Shown: positions 7,614-15,549 of the stretch, piece by piece
Numbering within the stretch: the first letter of the stretch is position 1
Layout: every line of letters starts with the position of its first letter
The notes under the pieces: generated by a model
What the model saw: the letters and a program-made list of their open reading frames with translations, nothing else
Told to the model about the DNA's origin: nothing
Database searches by the model: none
Program-made: the position numbers and the translations under genes
Assembly: GCA_041784625.1 (NCBI GenBank)
Contig: JBHBDS010000092.1
Coordinates: 1-29,720 of the forward strand
Length of the DNA: 29,720 nt
DNA from: JAUNKE01 sp041784625
GTDB taxonomy: Bacteria > Bacillota > Clostridia > Peptostreptococcales > Filifactoraceae
Direction: 5' to 3'

Positions 7614-10289
7614 TTGGGATTTTTAGATAATTATCTTGCTAAAAAATATTTAAGTAAATTGGGAAGAGAGGTTGAATTGATCAATCGTCTCGAGCCTGAA
7701 ATGGAAAAACTTTCAGATGATGAACTTAGAGGAAAAACAGTTGAGTTTAGACAGAGGCTGGAGCAAGGATCTACAACAGACGATTTATTAGTTGAAGCTT
7801 TTGCGGTATGTCGTGAGGCTTCAAAACGTTCGCTTGGTATGCGTCATTATGATGTTCAGCTTTTAGGCGGAATTGTACTTCACAAGGGGAAAATTGCTGA
7901 AATGCGTACTGGTGAAGGGAAGACTCTTGTGGCAACTCTTCCTGTGTATCTAAATGCACTAGAAGGAAAAGGGGTGCATGTTGTCACTGTAAATGATTAC
8001 CTAGCCAAACGTGACGCTGAATGGATGGGAAAACTGTATAGCTTTCTCGGTCTTACTACAGGGGTAATCGTTCATGGATTGGACAACAACCAACGTCGTG
8101 AAGCCTACAATGCAGATATCACCTATGGGACAAATAATGAATTTGGTTTTGACTACTTGAGGGATAATATGGTCGTGTACAAGCAGAATATGGTACAAAG
8201 GCCGCTTAACTATGCTATTGTCGACGAGGTAGACTCTATTTTAGTCGATGAAGCGAGAACCCCACTTATCATCTCTGGAATGGGTGATAAATCCACTTCA
8301 CTTTATACACAGGCGAACACCTTTGTTCTGACCCTAAAACCAGAGACAGACTACAAAATTGACGAAAAAGAAAATGCGGCAACATATACCGAAGAGGGAC
8401 TTCAGAAGGCAGAGAGATATTTTGGTGTAGACAGTATGATTGATATCCAAAATATGGAGCTATACCATCATATCAATCAAGCGCTTCGAGCAAATACGAT
8501 GATGAAACTTGATGTGGATTATGTTGTAAAAGATGGCGAGATTGTAATCGTTGACGAATTTACGGGACGTTTGATGTTCGGCCGTAGATATTCCGAGGGA
8601 TTACACCAAGCGATTGAGGCAAAAGAAGGTCTTGAAGTAAAACGTGAGTCCAAAACGCTTGCAACAATCACATTCCAAAATTACTTTAGAATGTACCGAA
8701 AACTTTCTGGTATGACAGGTACTGCAAAAACAGAAGAAGGTGAATTTAGAGCAATTTATAAGATGGATGTTGTTCAGATTCCAACAAATAAACCAATCCA
8801 AAGAAAAGATATGGATGATGCGGTATACAAAAGTGAATCTGCAAAATATAAGGCAGTAGTTAATGATGTAATCGAAATTCACAAAACAGGTCAACCGATT
8901 TTGATAGGTACAATTTCCATCGAAAATTCGGAGATGCTTTCGGATATGCTTCGTAAAAAAGGGATCAAACACGAAGTCCTAAATGCAAAAAATCATGAAA
9001 AAGAAGCAGAAATTGTTGCACAAGCAGGCCGATTTGGTCAAGTGACCATTGCGACCAATATGGCGGGTCGTGGTACGGATATTATCCTTGGTGGTAACCC
9101 GGAATTTTTGACCAACCGTGAGATGAAAAAGTTGGGTTATGAAGATCATATGATTGCACTTGCTAGCGGTTTTGGCGCTACTGACGACCAGGAAATTTTA
9201 GATGCCAGAGCAAAATATCAAGATATTCTTGCCGCAAAAAAATTAGAGCTAAAAGATGAGCAACAAAAGGTGGTTGAAATTGGCGGATTGGCAATCATCG
9301 GGACAGAGCGTCATGAATCCAGACGTATCGATAATCAGTTGAGAGGTCGTTCAGGTCGTCAGGGAGATCCAGGACAGACAAGATTCTTCATCTCTCTGGA
9401 AGATGAGCTTATGAGATTGTTTGGATCAGAAAGAATTCAAACGGTCGTTGAAAAGCTTGGTATGGAAGAGGATGATGTTATCGAAGCAAAAATGCTCTCT
9501 AATTCCATTGAAAATGCGCAGAAAAAGGTAGAAGGAAAGAACTTTGGTATTCGTAAAACCGTACTACAATACGATGATGTCATGAATAAACAAAGAGAGA
9601 TTATCTACGGAGAAAGAAAGCGAGTTCTTGAAGGGGAAAATCTTCAATCAGAAATTGCTGGAATGATTGATTCCTTGGCAGATGAGACTTTGGCTCAATA
9701 TATTCCAGAGAATAATGCAGAAGAAATATCGGTTCGTTCTCTTGCGGATCGATTAAGATACCAATTCGGCGTGTCAATTGATACACTGGAAAAAATATCG
9801 GATCGCAAAAAATATAAATATGACCTAAAAGAAAAAATCCATAAAGCATATGAAAATCGTCAATCATTGATTCCAGAAGAAGCATTCCGTGAATTAGAGC
9901 GCAGAATTTTGCTCGAAATGGTAGATAATCGCTGGATGGATCATATCGATGCGATGGATCAGCTACGCAAGGGGATTGGGCTTCGATCTATTGCACAAGA
10001 AAATCCAGTCATTGCATATCAGCAAGAAGGATTCGATATGTTTGATGCGATGAATCAAGGAATCAAGGAAGATACCGTTCGACTGATTATGACAGCACCG
10101 ATTGGTGTAGAAGTGGAGCAAGCAGAGCGCAAACAAGCGGTGGATCTAAATACCACTCGTGCAATGATCGATAATGCGATGGAACAAAAACCTGTTCAAG
10201 CAAAAAGAGAAGATAAACCGGGCAGAAATGATCCTTGCCCATGCGGAAGTGGCAAAAAATACAAACATTGCCATGGAAAAGGAGAGTAG
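7614..10289 (+). CDS. secA: Preprotein translocase ATPase SecA
   Basis: Motor ATPase that drives secretory proteins through SecYEG at the cytoplasmic membrane. Visible elements are Walker A GEGKT (100-104), the DEAD-like DEVD (204-207), TNMAGRGTDIILGG, the arginine-finger region RRIDNQLRGRSGRQGDPGQ, and a C-terminal zinc-binding SEC-C tail CPCGSGKKYKHCH used for lipid and SecB-type contacts. An in-frame ATG at 7593 would add seven residues. I prefer TTG 7614, because AGAGGT (7601-7606) is well spaced from it and the protein then begins MGFLDNYLAKK, like other SecA N-termini; that gives 891 residues. It is the first gene of a long operon, with prfB 1 nt downstream. Confidence 0.96.
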   Translation: MGFLDNYLAKKYLSKLGREVELINRLEPEMEKLSDDELRGKTVEFRQRLEQGSTTDDLLVEAFAVCREASKRSLGMRHYDVQLLGGIVLHKGKIAEMRTGEGKTLVATLPVYLNALEGKGVHVVTVNDYLAKRDAEWMGKLYSFLGLTTGVIVHGLDNNQRREAYNADITYGTNNEFGFDYLRDNMVVYKQNMVQRPLNYAIVDEVDSILVDEARTPLIISGMGDKSTSLYTQANTFVLTLKPETDYKIDEKENAATYTEEGLQKAERYFGVDSMIDIQNMELYHHINQALRANTMMKLDVDYVVKDGEIVIVDEFTGRLMFGRRYSEGLHQAIEAKEGLEVKRESKTLATITFQNYFRMYRKLSGMTGTAKTEEGEFRAIYKMDVVQIPTNKPIQRKDMDDAVYKSESAKYKAVVNDVIEIHKTGQPILIGTISIENSEMLSDMLRKKGIKHEVLNAKNHEKEAEIVAQAGRFGQVTIATNMAGRGTDIILGGNPEFLTNREMKKLGYEDHMIALASGFGATDDQEILDARAKYQDILAAKKLELKDEQQKVVEIGGLAIIGTERHESRRIDNQLRGRSGRQGDPGQTRFFISLEDELMRLFGSERIQTVVEKLGMEEDDVIEAKMLSNSIENAQKKVEGKNFGIRKTVLQYDDVMNKQREIIYGERKRVLEGENLQSEIAGMIDSLADETLAQYIPENNAEEISVRSLADRLRYQFGVSIDTLEKISDRKKYKYDLKEKIHKAYENRQSLIPEEAFRELERRILLEMVDNRWMDHIDAMDQLRKGIGLRSIAQENPVIAYQQEGFDMFDAMNQGIKEDTVRLIMTAPIGVEVEQAERKQAVDLNTTRAMIDNAMEQKPVQAKREDKPGRNDPCPCGSGKKYKHCHGKGE

Positions 10290-10290
10290 A

Positions 10291-11401
10291 ATGCTAAATC
10301 TAGTGGAACATAAAAACAATATTGAAGAAATAATGCGAGCTTTGGAAGAAGTGCGAGGTTCTCTTTGACTTAGAAGCGCTTGAAGATGAAAAACTTGAAA
10401 TTCTTCAGGAGATTCAAGCAGAGCCCAATATTTGGCAAGATCCAAAGAAGAGTAAAGAGATAATGAAGCGTTCCAAGGAAATTGATGATATATTAGAAAA
10501 CTTTAATAAAGCACAGCAAGATGCTAACGATTTGCAAGAACTGTTTCTAATTGCTCAAGAAGATGAATCGTTGGAAATGGAGCTAGCAAAAGAAATCTCA
10601 GTTCAGCTCAAAAAAATGGACGAGCTAAAGCTAAACACGATGCTCAATGGACCATATGATAATCTCAATGCGATTTTGTCAATTCATGCAGGCTCTGGCG
10701 GGCTTGATGCGCAGGATTGGGCACAAATGCTCCTACGAATGTATTTGAGATTCGCATCGGACAATGGTTTTAAGGTAAACCAGATTGATATTAATCCTGA
10801 CCCAGAGGCAGGAATCAAGTCCGTGACACTTGAGATTGAAGGAACCAATGCGTATGGTTTTTTGAAAGCAGAAAAAGGAGTTCATCGAATCGTAAGAATT
10901 TCTCCTTTTGATCCTTCTGGAAAAAGACATACATCCTTTGCTTCGGTGGACGTGATTCCAGAGCTGGATGAATCGACAGAGGTTGAAATTAGACCGCAGG
11001 ATTTGCGAATCGATACCTATCGTGCAAGCGGCGCTGGTGGTCAGCATGTTAACAAAACGGAATCCGCAGTTCGAATCACCCATCTTCCGACAAATATTGT
11101 CGTCCAAAGCCAGAGCGAGCGTTCACAGCTTATCAATAAAGATATGGCGATGAAAATGCTCAAAGGGAAATTGGTGGAACTAAAAGAACAGGAAAATAAA
11201 GAAAAGATAGAGGATCTTCAGGGAGAATACAGTCAAATAGGTTGGGGAAGTCAGATACGAAGCTATGTGTTTCAGCCTTACACTTTGGTAAAAGATCATC
11301 GTACTGGATTTGAAATTGGAAATATTTCACAAGTAATCGATGGAGACATTATGCCGTTCATCTTGGCGTACCTTAAAGATCAGAAACAACAAAAAGAATA
11401 G
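10291..11401 (+). CDS. prfB: Peptide chain release factor 2 (programmed +1 frameshift)
   Basis: RF2 recognises UAA and UGA stop codons and triggers peptide release. The coding sequence is split: 10291-10365 in one frame, then 10367-11401 in the +1 frame, with the T at 10366 skipped. Frame 0 runs 25 codons to CTT TGA C (10363-10369). A Shine-Dalgarno-like AGGT lies 3 nt before CTT, exactly the E. coli prfB arrangement. After the shift the product is 369 residues. The stop-recognition tripeptide SPF falls at 204-206 and the catalytic GGQ at 249-251, within one residue of the E. coli positions. The start has GGAG (10281-10284) inside the end of secA. This is autoregulation by RF2 level, not a disrupted gene. 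Confidence 0.97.
10356..10369 (+). promoter_or_regulatory. prfB +1 recoding site
   Basis: AGGT (10356-10359), a 3-nt spacer, the slippery CTT (10363-10365), and an in-frame TGA (10366-10368) followed by C. This is the conserved RF2 frameshift element: slow UGA decoding when RF2 is scarce, plus pairing of the AGG element with 16S rRNA, pushes the ribosome +1 from CUU to UUU. The frame entered (GAC TTA GAA...) continues into RF2 without a stop. Confidence 0.95.
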
Positions 11402-11409
11402 GAAAATCG

Positions 11410-11892
11410 ATGAATACTTTTATGAGGGAGGCACTGCTGGAAGCCTATGAAGCATACAAAAAAGGGGAAGTACCAGTGGGTTGTATCATCGAAAAAAACG
11501 GTGAAATCATTGCAAGGGCGCATAACCTCGTCGAATTTAGAGGAAAGGCAACCGCACATGCGGAATTGTTAGCGCTGGAACTGGCGAGCGAAAAACTCGG
11601 GACTTGGCGGCTTGATGAATGTAATCTATATGTTACGCTCGAGCCATGCACGATGTGTTTGGGAGCGATTATTAACGCAAGGATTGAGACCATTCATGTT
11701 GGTGCAAGAGATACTGAAAGAGGGGCAGTACTCAGCAAGGTGCCTATTTTGAAAGATAATATCATTCCTTGCAAAACAAAAGCGATTGTATATGACGATC
11801 CCGTTTGCTCCTATATACTGACAAGATTTTTTCGAGAACTTCGAAATGGACGAATTGCAAAAGCATCCCCTAGACAACAAGGAGAACGATGA
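11410..11892 (+). CDS. tadA: tRNA-specific adenosine-34 deaminase
   Basis: A 160-residue zinc-dependent deaminase that converts the wobble adenosine of tRNA-Arg(ACG) to inosine. The zinc and catalytic motif is HAE (H50, E52) followed by PCTMC (C80, C83), close to the E. coli TadA pattern. ARIETIHVGARD and the GAVLS segment are family-typical, although the usual C-terminal region is somewhat diverged. It begins 8 nt after prfB and its stop overlaps the next start (ATGA at 11889-11892), so it is translationally coupled within the secA-prfB operon. Guanine or cytosine deaminase is a less likely alternative. Confidence 0.92.
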   Translation: MNTFMREALLEAYEAYKKGEVPVGCIIEKNGEIIARAHNLVEFRGKATAHAELLALELASEKLGTWRLDECNLYVTLEPCTMCLGAIINARIETIHVGARDTERGAVLSKVPILKDNIIPCKTKAIVYDDPVCSYILTRFFRELRNGRIAKASPRQQGER

Positions 11893-12695
11893 AAGCAGAC
11901 TTACATTTGCACACAAGGTATTCGGACGGATATAATTCGGTTGAAGAAATTGTTCAAATGGCCGTAAAAGCAAATCTTACCCATATTGCAATGACTGATC
12001 ATGATAATCTAATCGGATTTTCCGAAAAAGAGCAGATTTGTTCCAAATATGGAATAAAAACCATAAAATCGGTTGAAATCTCTGCAAAAGATTTTGAAAT
12101 CGACAAAGTGGTTCATGTTCTGGGATATCATATCAAAGACGATTATCCGATACAAAAGATTTGCAATCCGATCAAAAAAGCAAGAAATGACAAGGCATAT
12201 TTGCAGGTAAAAAGACTGAATGAATTGGGTTATCGAATTGATTACGACGAGCTATATCATTTTGCCAAAGGATACATCTTCAAACAGCATATTTTTGAGA
12301 TGTTATACAAAACAGGACAGGTCGAGTCGATATTTCCAAGTATGAATGAGACGATGTTTCGAAAAGGCGGAGAGCTTTATCAGCATATGGACTATGCAAA
12401 TGTCATTGATGCGGTCAAAGCAATCAAAGAAGCGGGTGGTTATGCAGTCATAGCGCACCCAAATCAGCAAAATAATATCAAATGTGTCGACAATGTTGTT
12501 AAGTTTGGGTTGGACGGCATCGAACTAAACCATGAAGCAAACAAGGAAGAGTATCGTAGACTCATTTTGGACTACGCAAAGCACTATAAGCTATTTTTGA
12601 CAGGAGGATCCGATTATCACGGAGCATATGCCAGAAGGGAAGATCTGGTAGGCTCATATCTTAGTGACGAAAGTGGATATCGGGTATTTGAGTAA
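11889..12695 (+). CDS. PHP-domain phosphoesterase (YciV/TrpH-like)
   Basis: A 268-residue PHP-fold metal hydrolase. It begins MKADLHLHTRYSDG, with the HxH metal ligands and the SDG loop. MTDHDN follows near residue 36, HPNQQNN near 194, and GGSDYHG near 240, all metal-coordinating PHP motifs. Family members include YciV/RNase AM, which removes 5' nucleotides from RNA or hydrolyses 3',5'-bisphosphonucleotides. The substrate here is not determined by sequence. AAGGAG about 5 nt ahead supports the ATG, which overlaps the tadA stop by 4 nt. Confidence 0.85.
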   Translation: MKADLHLHTRYSDGYNSVEEIVQMAVKANLTHIAMTDHDNLIGFSEKEQICSKYGIKTIKSVEISAKDFEIDKVVHVLGYHIKDDYPIQKICNPIKKARNDKAYLQVKRLNELGYRIDYDELYHFAKGYIFKQHIFEMLYKTGQVESIFPSMNETMFRKGGELYQHMDYANVIDAVKAIKEAGGYAVIAHPNQQNNIKCVDNVVKFGLDGIELNHEANKEEYRRLILDYAKHYKLFLTGGSDYHGAYARREDLVGSYLSDESGYRVFE

Positions 12696-12707
12696 GGAAA
12701 GGAAACA

Positions 12708-13313
12708 ATGGAAAAGCTAAATACAAAAAGTCAAAAAATAACCAGTGAGAAAATAAATCAACTGATTGAGGAAAATGAAAGCCTAAAGGCAATTGTTGCA
12801 GATTACTCCGAGTTAAAACAATTTGCCGAAGAAGTTGTTGAAAAACACAATACTTTGGTTGTGGAGTATAAAGCAAAACAAAATGAATTAGCAGAGATAA
12901 AAGAAAATGAAGTGATCCTACAAAAACAAATCCAGGAGACAGAAGAAGAAAATACGAAACTCAAAGAGCTGTCGACTAAGCTGGAAAAAAGACTGCTCGA
13001 TTTTCAGAACCATATCAACAGTTTGCTCGACCGATTCCAAAGTTTGGAGGAAGAAAATAAAAAACAGGAAGCAACCATAACAAGTCTCGAGCGATACATT
13101 GAGATCATGGACAAGGCGCCGAAGCACATCAAAAATGAGCGTGGTGCAGGAAGAAAGAAAAAGTATACACAAGAACAAATTGATTGGATTGTTGATGCGA
13201 GACTAAATGGTGTTGACTACGACAAAATTGTTGAAGATACCTCTGTAAAATTTCCGCAAAAAGAATGGACCATCAAAGAAATAAAATATATTTTTAGTCG
13301 ATACAAAAAATAG
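12708..13313 (+). CDS. Coiled-coil protein with putative C-terminal DNA-binding region
   Basis: 201 residues. Residues ~10-135 are an almost unbroken heptad-patterned coiled coil rich in E, K, Q and L (for example LIEENESLKAIV and LSTKLEKRLLDFQNHINSLL). The last ~60 residues change character. A basic, Gly-containing linker (GAGRKKKYTQEQ) leads into IDWIVDARLNGVDYDKIVEDT, which resembles a recombinase-type helix-turn-helix, and ends with a basic IKYIFSRYKK. It has no signal peptide or membrane helix. The final G of its TAG stop is the first base of a parS-like palindrome, and a DUF362 gene follows. I do not recognise a named family. A nucleoid or DNA-bridging role is possible but is inference only. 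Confidence 0.7.
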   Translation: MEKLNTKSQKITSEKINQLIEENESLKAIVADYSELKQFAEEVVEKHNTLVVEYKAKQNELAEIKENEVILQKQIQETEEENTKLKELSTKLEKRLLDFQNHINSLLDRFQSLEEENKKQEATITSLERYIEIMDKAPKHIKNERGAGRKKKYTQEQIDWIVDARLNGVDYDKIVEDTSVKFPQKEWTIKEIKYIFSRYKK

Positions 13314-13327
13314 TTTCACGTGAAACG
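13312..13327. promoter_or_regulatory. parS-like centromere site
   Basis: Positions 13313-13326 read GTTTCACGTGAAAC, a perfect 14-bp palindrome identical to the core of the Bacillus ParB-binding site TGTTTCACGTGAAACA; only the two outermost bases differ (A and G here). Such sites load ParB/Spo0J and SMC near the replication origin. It starts on the last base of the preceding stop codon and ends before the GGAGG of the next gene. One site is visible in the window. CACGTG alone would be common, but the full 14-mer is unlikely by chance in 30 kb. Confidence 0.88.
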
Positions 13328-13341
13328 ATGGAGGTTATGTT

Positions 13342-14415
13342 ATGGAGAAATCAAAAGTGTTTTTTGTAGATTATTATTCTACATCAAAAAATCAAAACCT
13401 ATCTGCAAAACTAAAAAAACTTTTTGAAAGCGCAGGCATCGGAGAAATTATTGGAAAAAATGAATTGGTTGCAGTAAAAGTTCACTTTGGAGAAAAAGGA
13501 AATATTACTTACGTTCACCCAGTCAACGTAAGACAGATTGTGGATAAAGTGAAAGAGCATGGAGGCAAACCTTTTTTGACCGACACCAATACTCTGTACT
13601 CTGGTAGCAGAACCAATTCGGTAGACCATATTCAATCGGCCGTTGAAAATGGATTTTCGTATTCGGTTGTTGGAGCGCCAATCGTCATTGCAGATGGAAT
13701 GTATAGCAAAAACTCTGTGAATGTTCCTGTAGGACTCAAGCATTTTGATGAGGTAAAAATTGGCGGCGAAATTTTTCATGCAGATTCGATGGTAGTAATT
13801 TCACACTTCAAAGGTCATGCGTCAGCAGGATTTGGCGGCGCCATCAAAAATCTTGCGATGGGTTGCGCAACAGCACCAGGGAAACAAATGCAGCACTCTG
13901 ATGTTTTTCCAACAGTGGATCCAGAAAAATGTATCGGATGCCGTCGATGCTACAATAGCTGCCGTGTAAAAGCGATTGAAATGGTCGATAAAGTTGCCGT
14001 GATCAACCATGATGTATGCTATGGTTGCGGAGAGTGTGTGACAGTTTGTCCAACAAGAGCCGTGTCGATTCAGTGGGAAACAGATAGCGATGTTTTTGTG
14101 GAAAAAATGGCGGAATATGCTTACGGTTCCGTAAAAAACAAGGAAGGAAAAGTTGGCTACATCACTTTTGTGACCAATATTACACCACTTTGTGATTGTG
14201 CAGGATTTTCGGATCGACCGATCACACAGGATATTGGCGTTCTAGCGAGTTTGGATCCTGTTGCGCTAGAACAGGCTTGCTTTGATCTTGTTGTAGAACA
14301 AGTAGGACACAATCCATTCGATGAGATTCATCCACATGTGCGTGCAGAGAGAGTCATTGAATACGCCGCAGAAATTGGAATGGGCAATCGAGAATATGAA
14401 CTGATCAAAATATGA
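13342..14415 (+). CDS. DUF362 domain protein with two 4Fe-4S clusters
   Basis: 357 residues. The DUF362 part spans most of the protein (VAVKVHFGEKGNITYVHP near 43-60, ISHFKGHASAGFGGAIKNLAMG near 153-174). Inserted at 197-240 are two ferredoxin-type motifs: C197, C200, C203, C207 and C226, C229, C232, C236. The family is common in anaerobes and is presumed to act in redox or metal-cluster chemistry; no reaction is established from sequence. There is no signal peptide, so it is probably cytoplasmic. GGAGG lies about 8 nt ahead of the ATG. It is the last gene of the secA operon, followed by a strong terminator. Confidence 0.88.
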   Translation: MEKSKVFFVDYYSTSKNQNLSAKLKKLFESAGIGEIIGKNELVAVKVHFGEKGNITYVHPVNVRQIVDKVKEHGGKPFLTDTNTLYSGSRTNSVDHIQSAVENGFSYSVVGAPIVIADGMYSKNSVNVPVGLKHFDEVKIGGEIFHADSMVVISHFKGHASAGFGGAIKNLAMGCATAPGKQMQHSDVFPTVDPEKCIGCRRCYNSCRVKAIEMVDKVAVINHDVCYGCGECVTVCPTRAVSIQWETDSDVFVEKMAEYAYGSVKNKEGKVGYITFVTNITPLCDCAGFSDRPITQDIGVLASLDPVALEQACFDLVVEQVGHNPFDEIHPHVRAERVIEYAAEIGMGNREYELIKI

Positions 14416-14508
14416 TGATCAGACTTCCTGAAAAACGAATCATCGAGAATGGATAGGATTTAGCAAAAAAGTTATTAAACAGAAGTAACAACGAAACAAG
14501 CAGATTTT

Positions 14509-14543
14509 TCGAGGTAGTAGGTTTTCTATTGCCTCGATTTTTT
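14509..14543 (+). terminator. Rho-independent terminator after the DUF362 gene
   Basis: A 12-bp stem with two G-T wobbles, TCGAGGTAGTAG (14509-14520) with CTATTGCCTCGA (14526-14537), encloses a 5-nt loop and is followed by six T (14538-14543). It should end the secA-prfB-tadA-PHP-coiled-coil-DUF362 transcript. Confidence 0.88.
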
Positions 14544-14777
14544 GTTGCAAAAAACTATTATTACTATCTTAAGAAATTTTTTAGAGAAGTTTAACCTTTT
14601 TGTAACCACTTTTTCAATGCTTTGGAGTATACTATCGTAGTATAATATAGGTAAAAGTATGAAAGATTGCAATAATGAGCAAAATAATTTGAGAAATTCA
14701 TAAGCGAGTTGATAAATGAAGAAATTCATATAAAGAATATGAAATTTTTTTGCTACAATTGACAGGTAAAGGAGGGG
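14544..14777 (+). promoter_or_regulatory. Promoter/leader region of the ABC-Ig-permease operon
   Basis: A perfect TATAAT (14641-14646) has no good -35 at 16-18 nt. Instead an inverted repeat TATACTA-tcg-TAGTATA (14628-14644) fills the spacer and overlaps the -10, suggesting activator or repressor control. Downstream are two direct copies of GAAATTCATA (14693-14702 and 14721-14730) and an inverted TATGAA (14738-14743). The second and third form an AT-rich hairpin that runs into seven T (14744-14751), a possible weak attenuator. An extended -10, TGCTACAAT (14751-14759), could be a second promoter. A 14-codon frame from ATG 14659 (MKDCNNEQNNLRNS) lies in the leader. Confidence 0.5.
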
Positions 14778-15515
14778 ATGGTTATTACACAGGAAAAGCC
14801 TCTTATTTCAATAAAACATGTGCGCAAAGTTTATCCAATGGGAGACGAAAGAGTCGTCGCATTAGATGACATCAGCTTAGATATTTATCGAGGAGAAATT
14901 ATTTGTTTTCTTGGCAAATCGGGTTCTGGAAAGTCCACCTTTTTGAATATGGTAGCTGGACTCGAAAAGCCAACCAAAGGTGAAATCAAAATAGGAAATG
15001 TATCTCTAGAAAAATTATCTGAAGAGCAAGTAACGATGTTTCGCCAAAAGAACATTGGATTTATTTTTCAGGCGTACAATTTACTTCCGATGTTGACGGC
15101 GCTTGAAAATGTGGAATATCCACTAGTACTCCGAGGGATGGAGAAAAAGAAAAGGACACAGCGTGCAAAATTGGCACTCAATGAGGTTGGGCTTGAAGGA
15201 TATGAAAATCGAAAGCCAACTCAGATGTCTGGAGGACAGCAGCAGCGTGTGGGGATTGCTCGTGCGATTGCAGTAGATCCGAAAATTATTTTTGCAGATG
15301 AGCCAACTGGAAACCTTGACTCAAAAACGACGGAGATGGTGATGAACCTCATAATCGATCGGGTTCATGCCAATGGACAAACGATGATTTTGGTGACACA
15401 TGATAACTCGATTGCAAAATATGCGGATCGAATTGTGACGATCAAGGATGGAAATATCATCAATATACAAACAAAAGAAGAATTTGATCCGAAAGAAGAT
15501 ATTGCGGATAATTAG
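14778..15515 (+). CDS. ABC transporter ATP-binding protein (MacB/LolD type)
   Basis: A 245-residue nucleotide-binding subunit. It has Walker A GKSGSGKST, Q-loop FIFQAYNLLPMLTALENVEYPL, signature MSGGQQQRVGIARAIA, Walker B IIFADEPTGNLDSKT, and H-loop LVTHD. The NLLPxLTxxENVxxPL and ADEPTGNLD forms are typical of the MacB/LolD/FtsE-like group that works with FtsX-type permeases, in keeping with the permease two genes downstream. AAAGGAGGGG abuts the ATG with only about 2 nt after the GGAGG core, unusually tight; no better ATG, GTG or TTG lies close by. It probably powers a mechanotransmission or export machine rather than an importer. Confidence 0.93.
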   Translation: MVITQEKPLISIKHVRKVYPMGDERVVALDDISLDIYRGEIICFLGKSGSGKSTFLNMVAGLEKPTKGEIKIGNVSLEKLSEEQVTMFRQKNIGFIFQAYNLLPMLTALENVEYPLVLRGMEKKKRTQRAKLALNEVGLEGYENRKPTQMSGGQQQRVGIARAIAVDPKIIFADEPTGNLDSKTTEMVMNLIIDRVHANGQTMILVTHDNSIAKYADRIVTIKDGNIINIQTKEEFDPKEDIADN

Positions 15516-15549
15516 CAGCAAATCGGATTATGAAATATAGGAGAATAAA

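Noticed and set aside
10463..11401. prfB as a separate 312-aa protein from ATG 10463
   Set aside because: The frame is open upstream to the CTTTGAC recoding site and completes a normal RF2; the internal ATG lacks a ribosome site.
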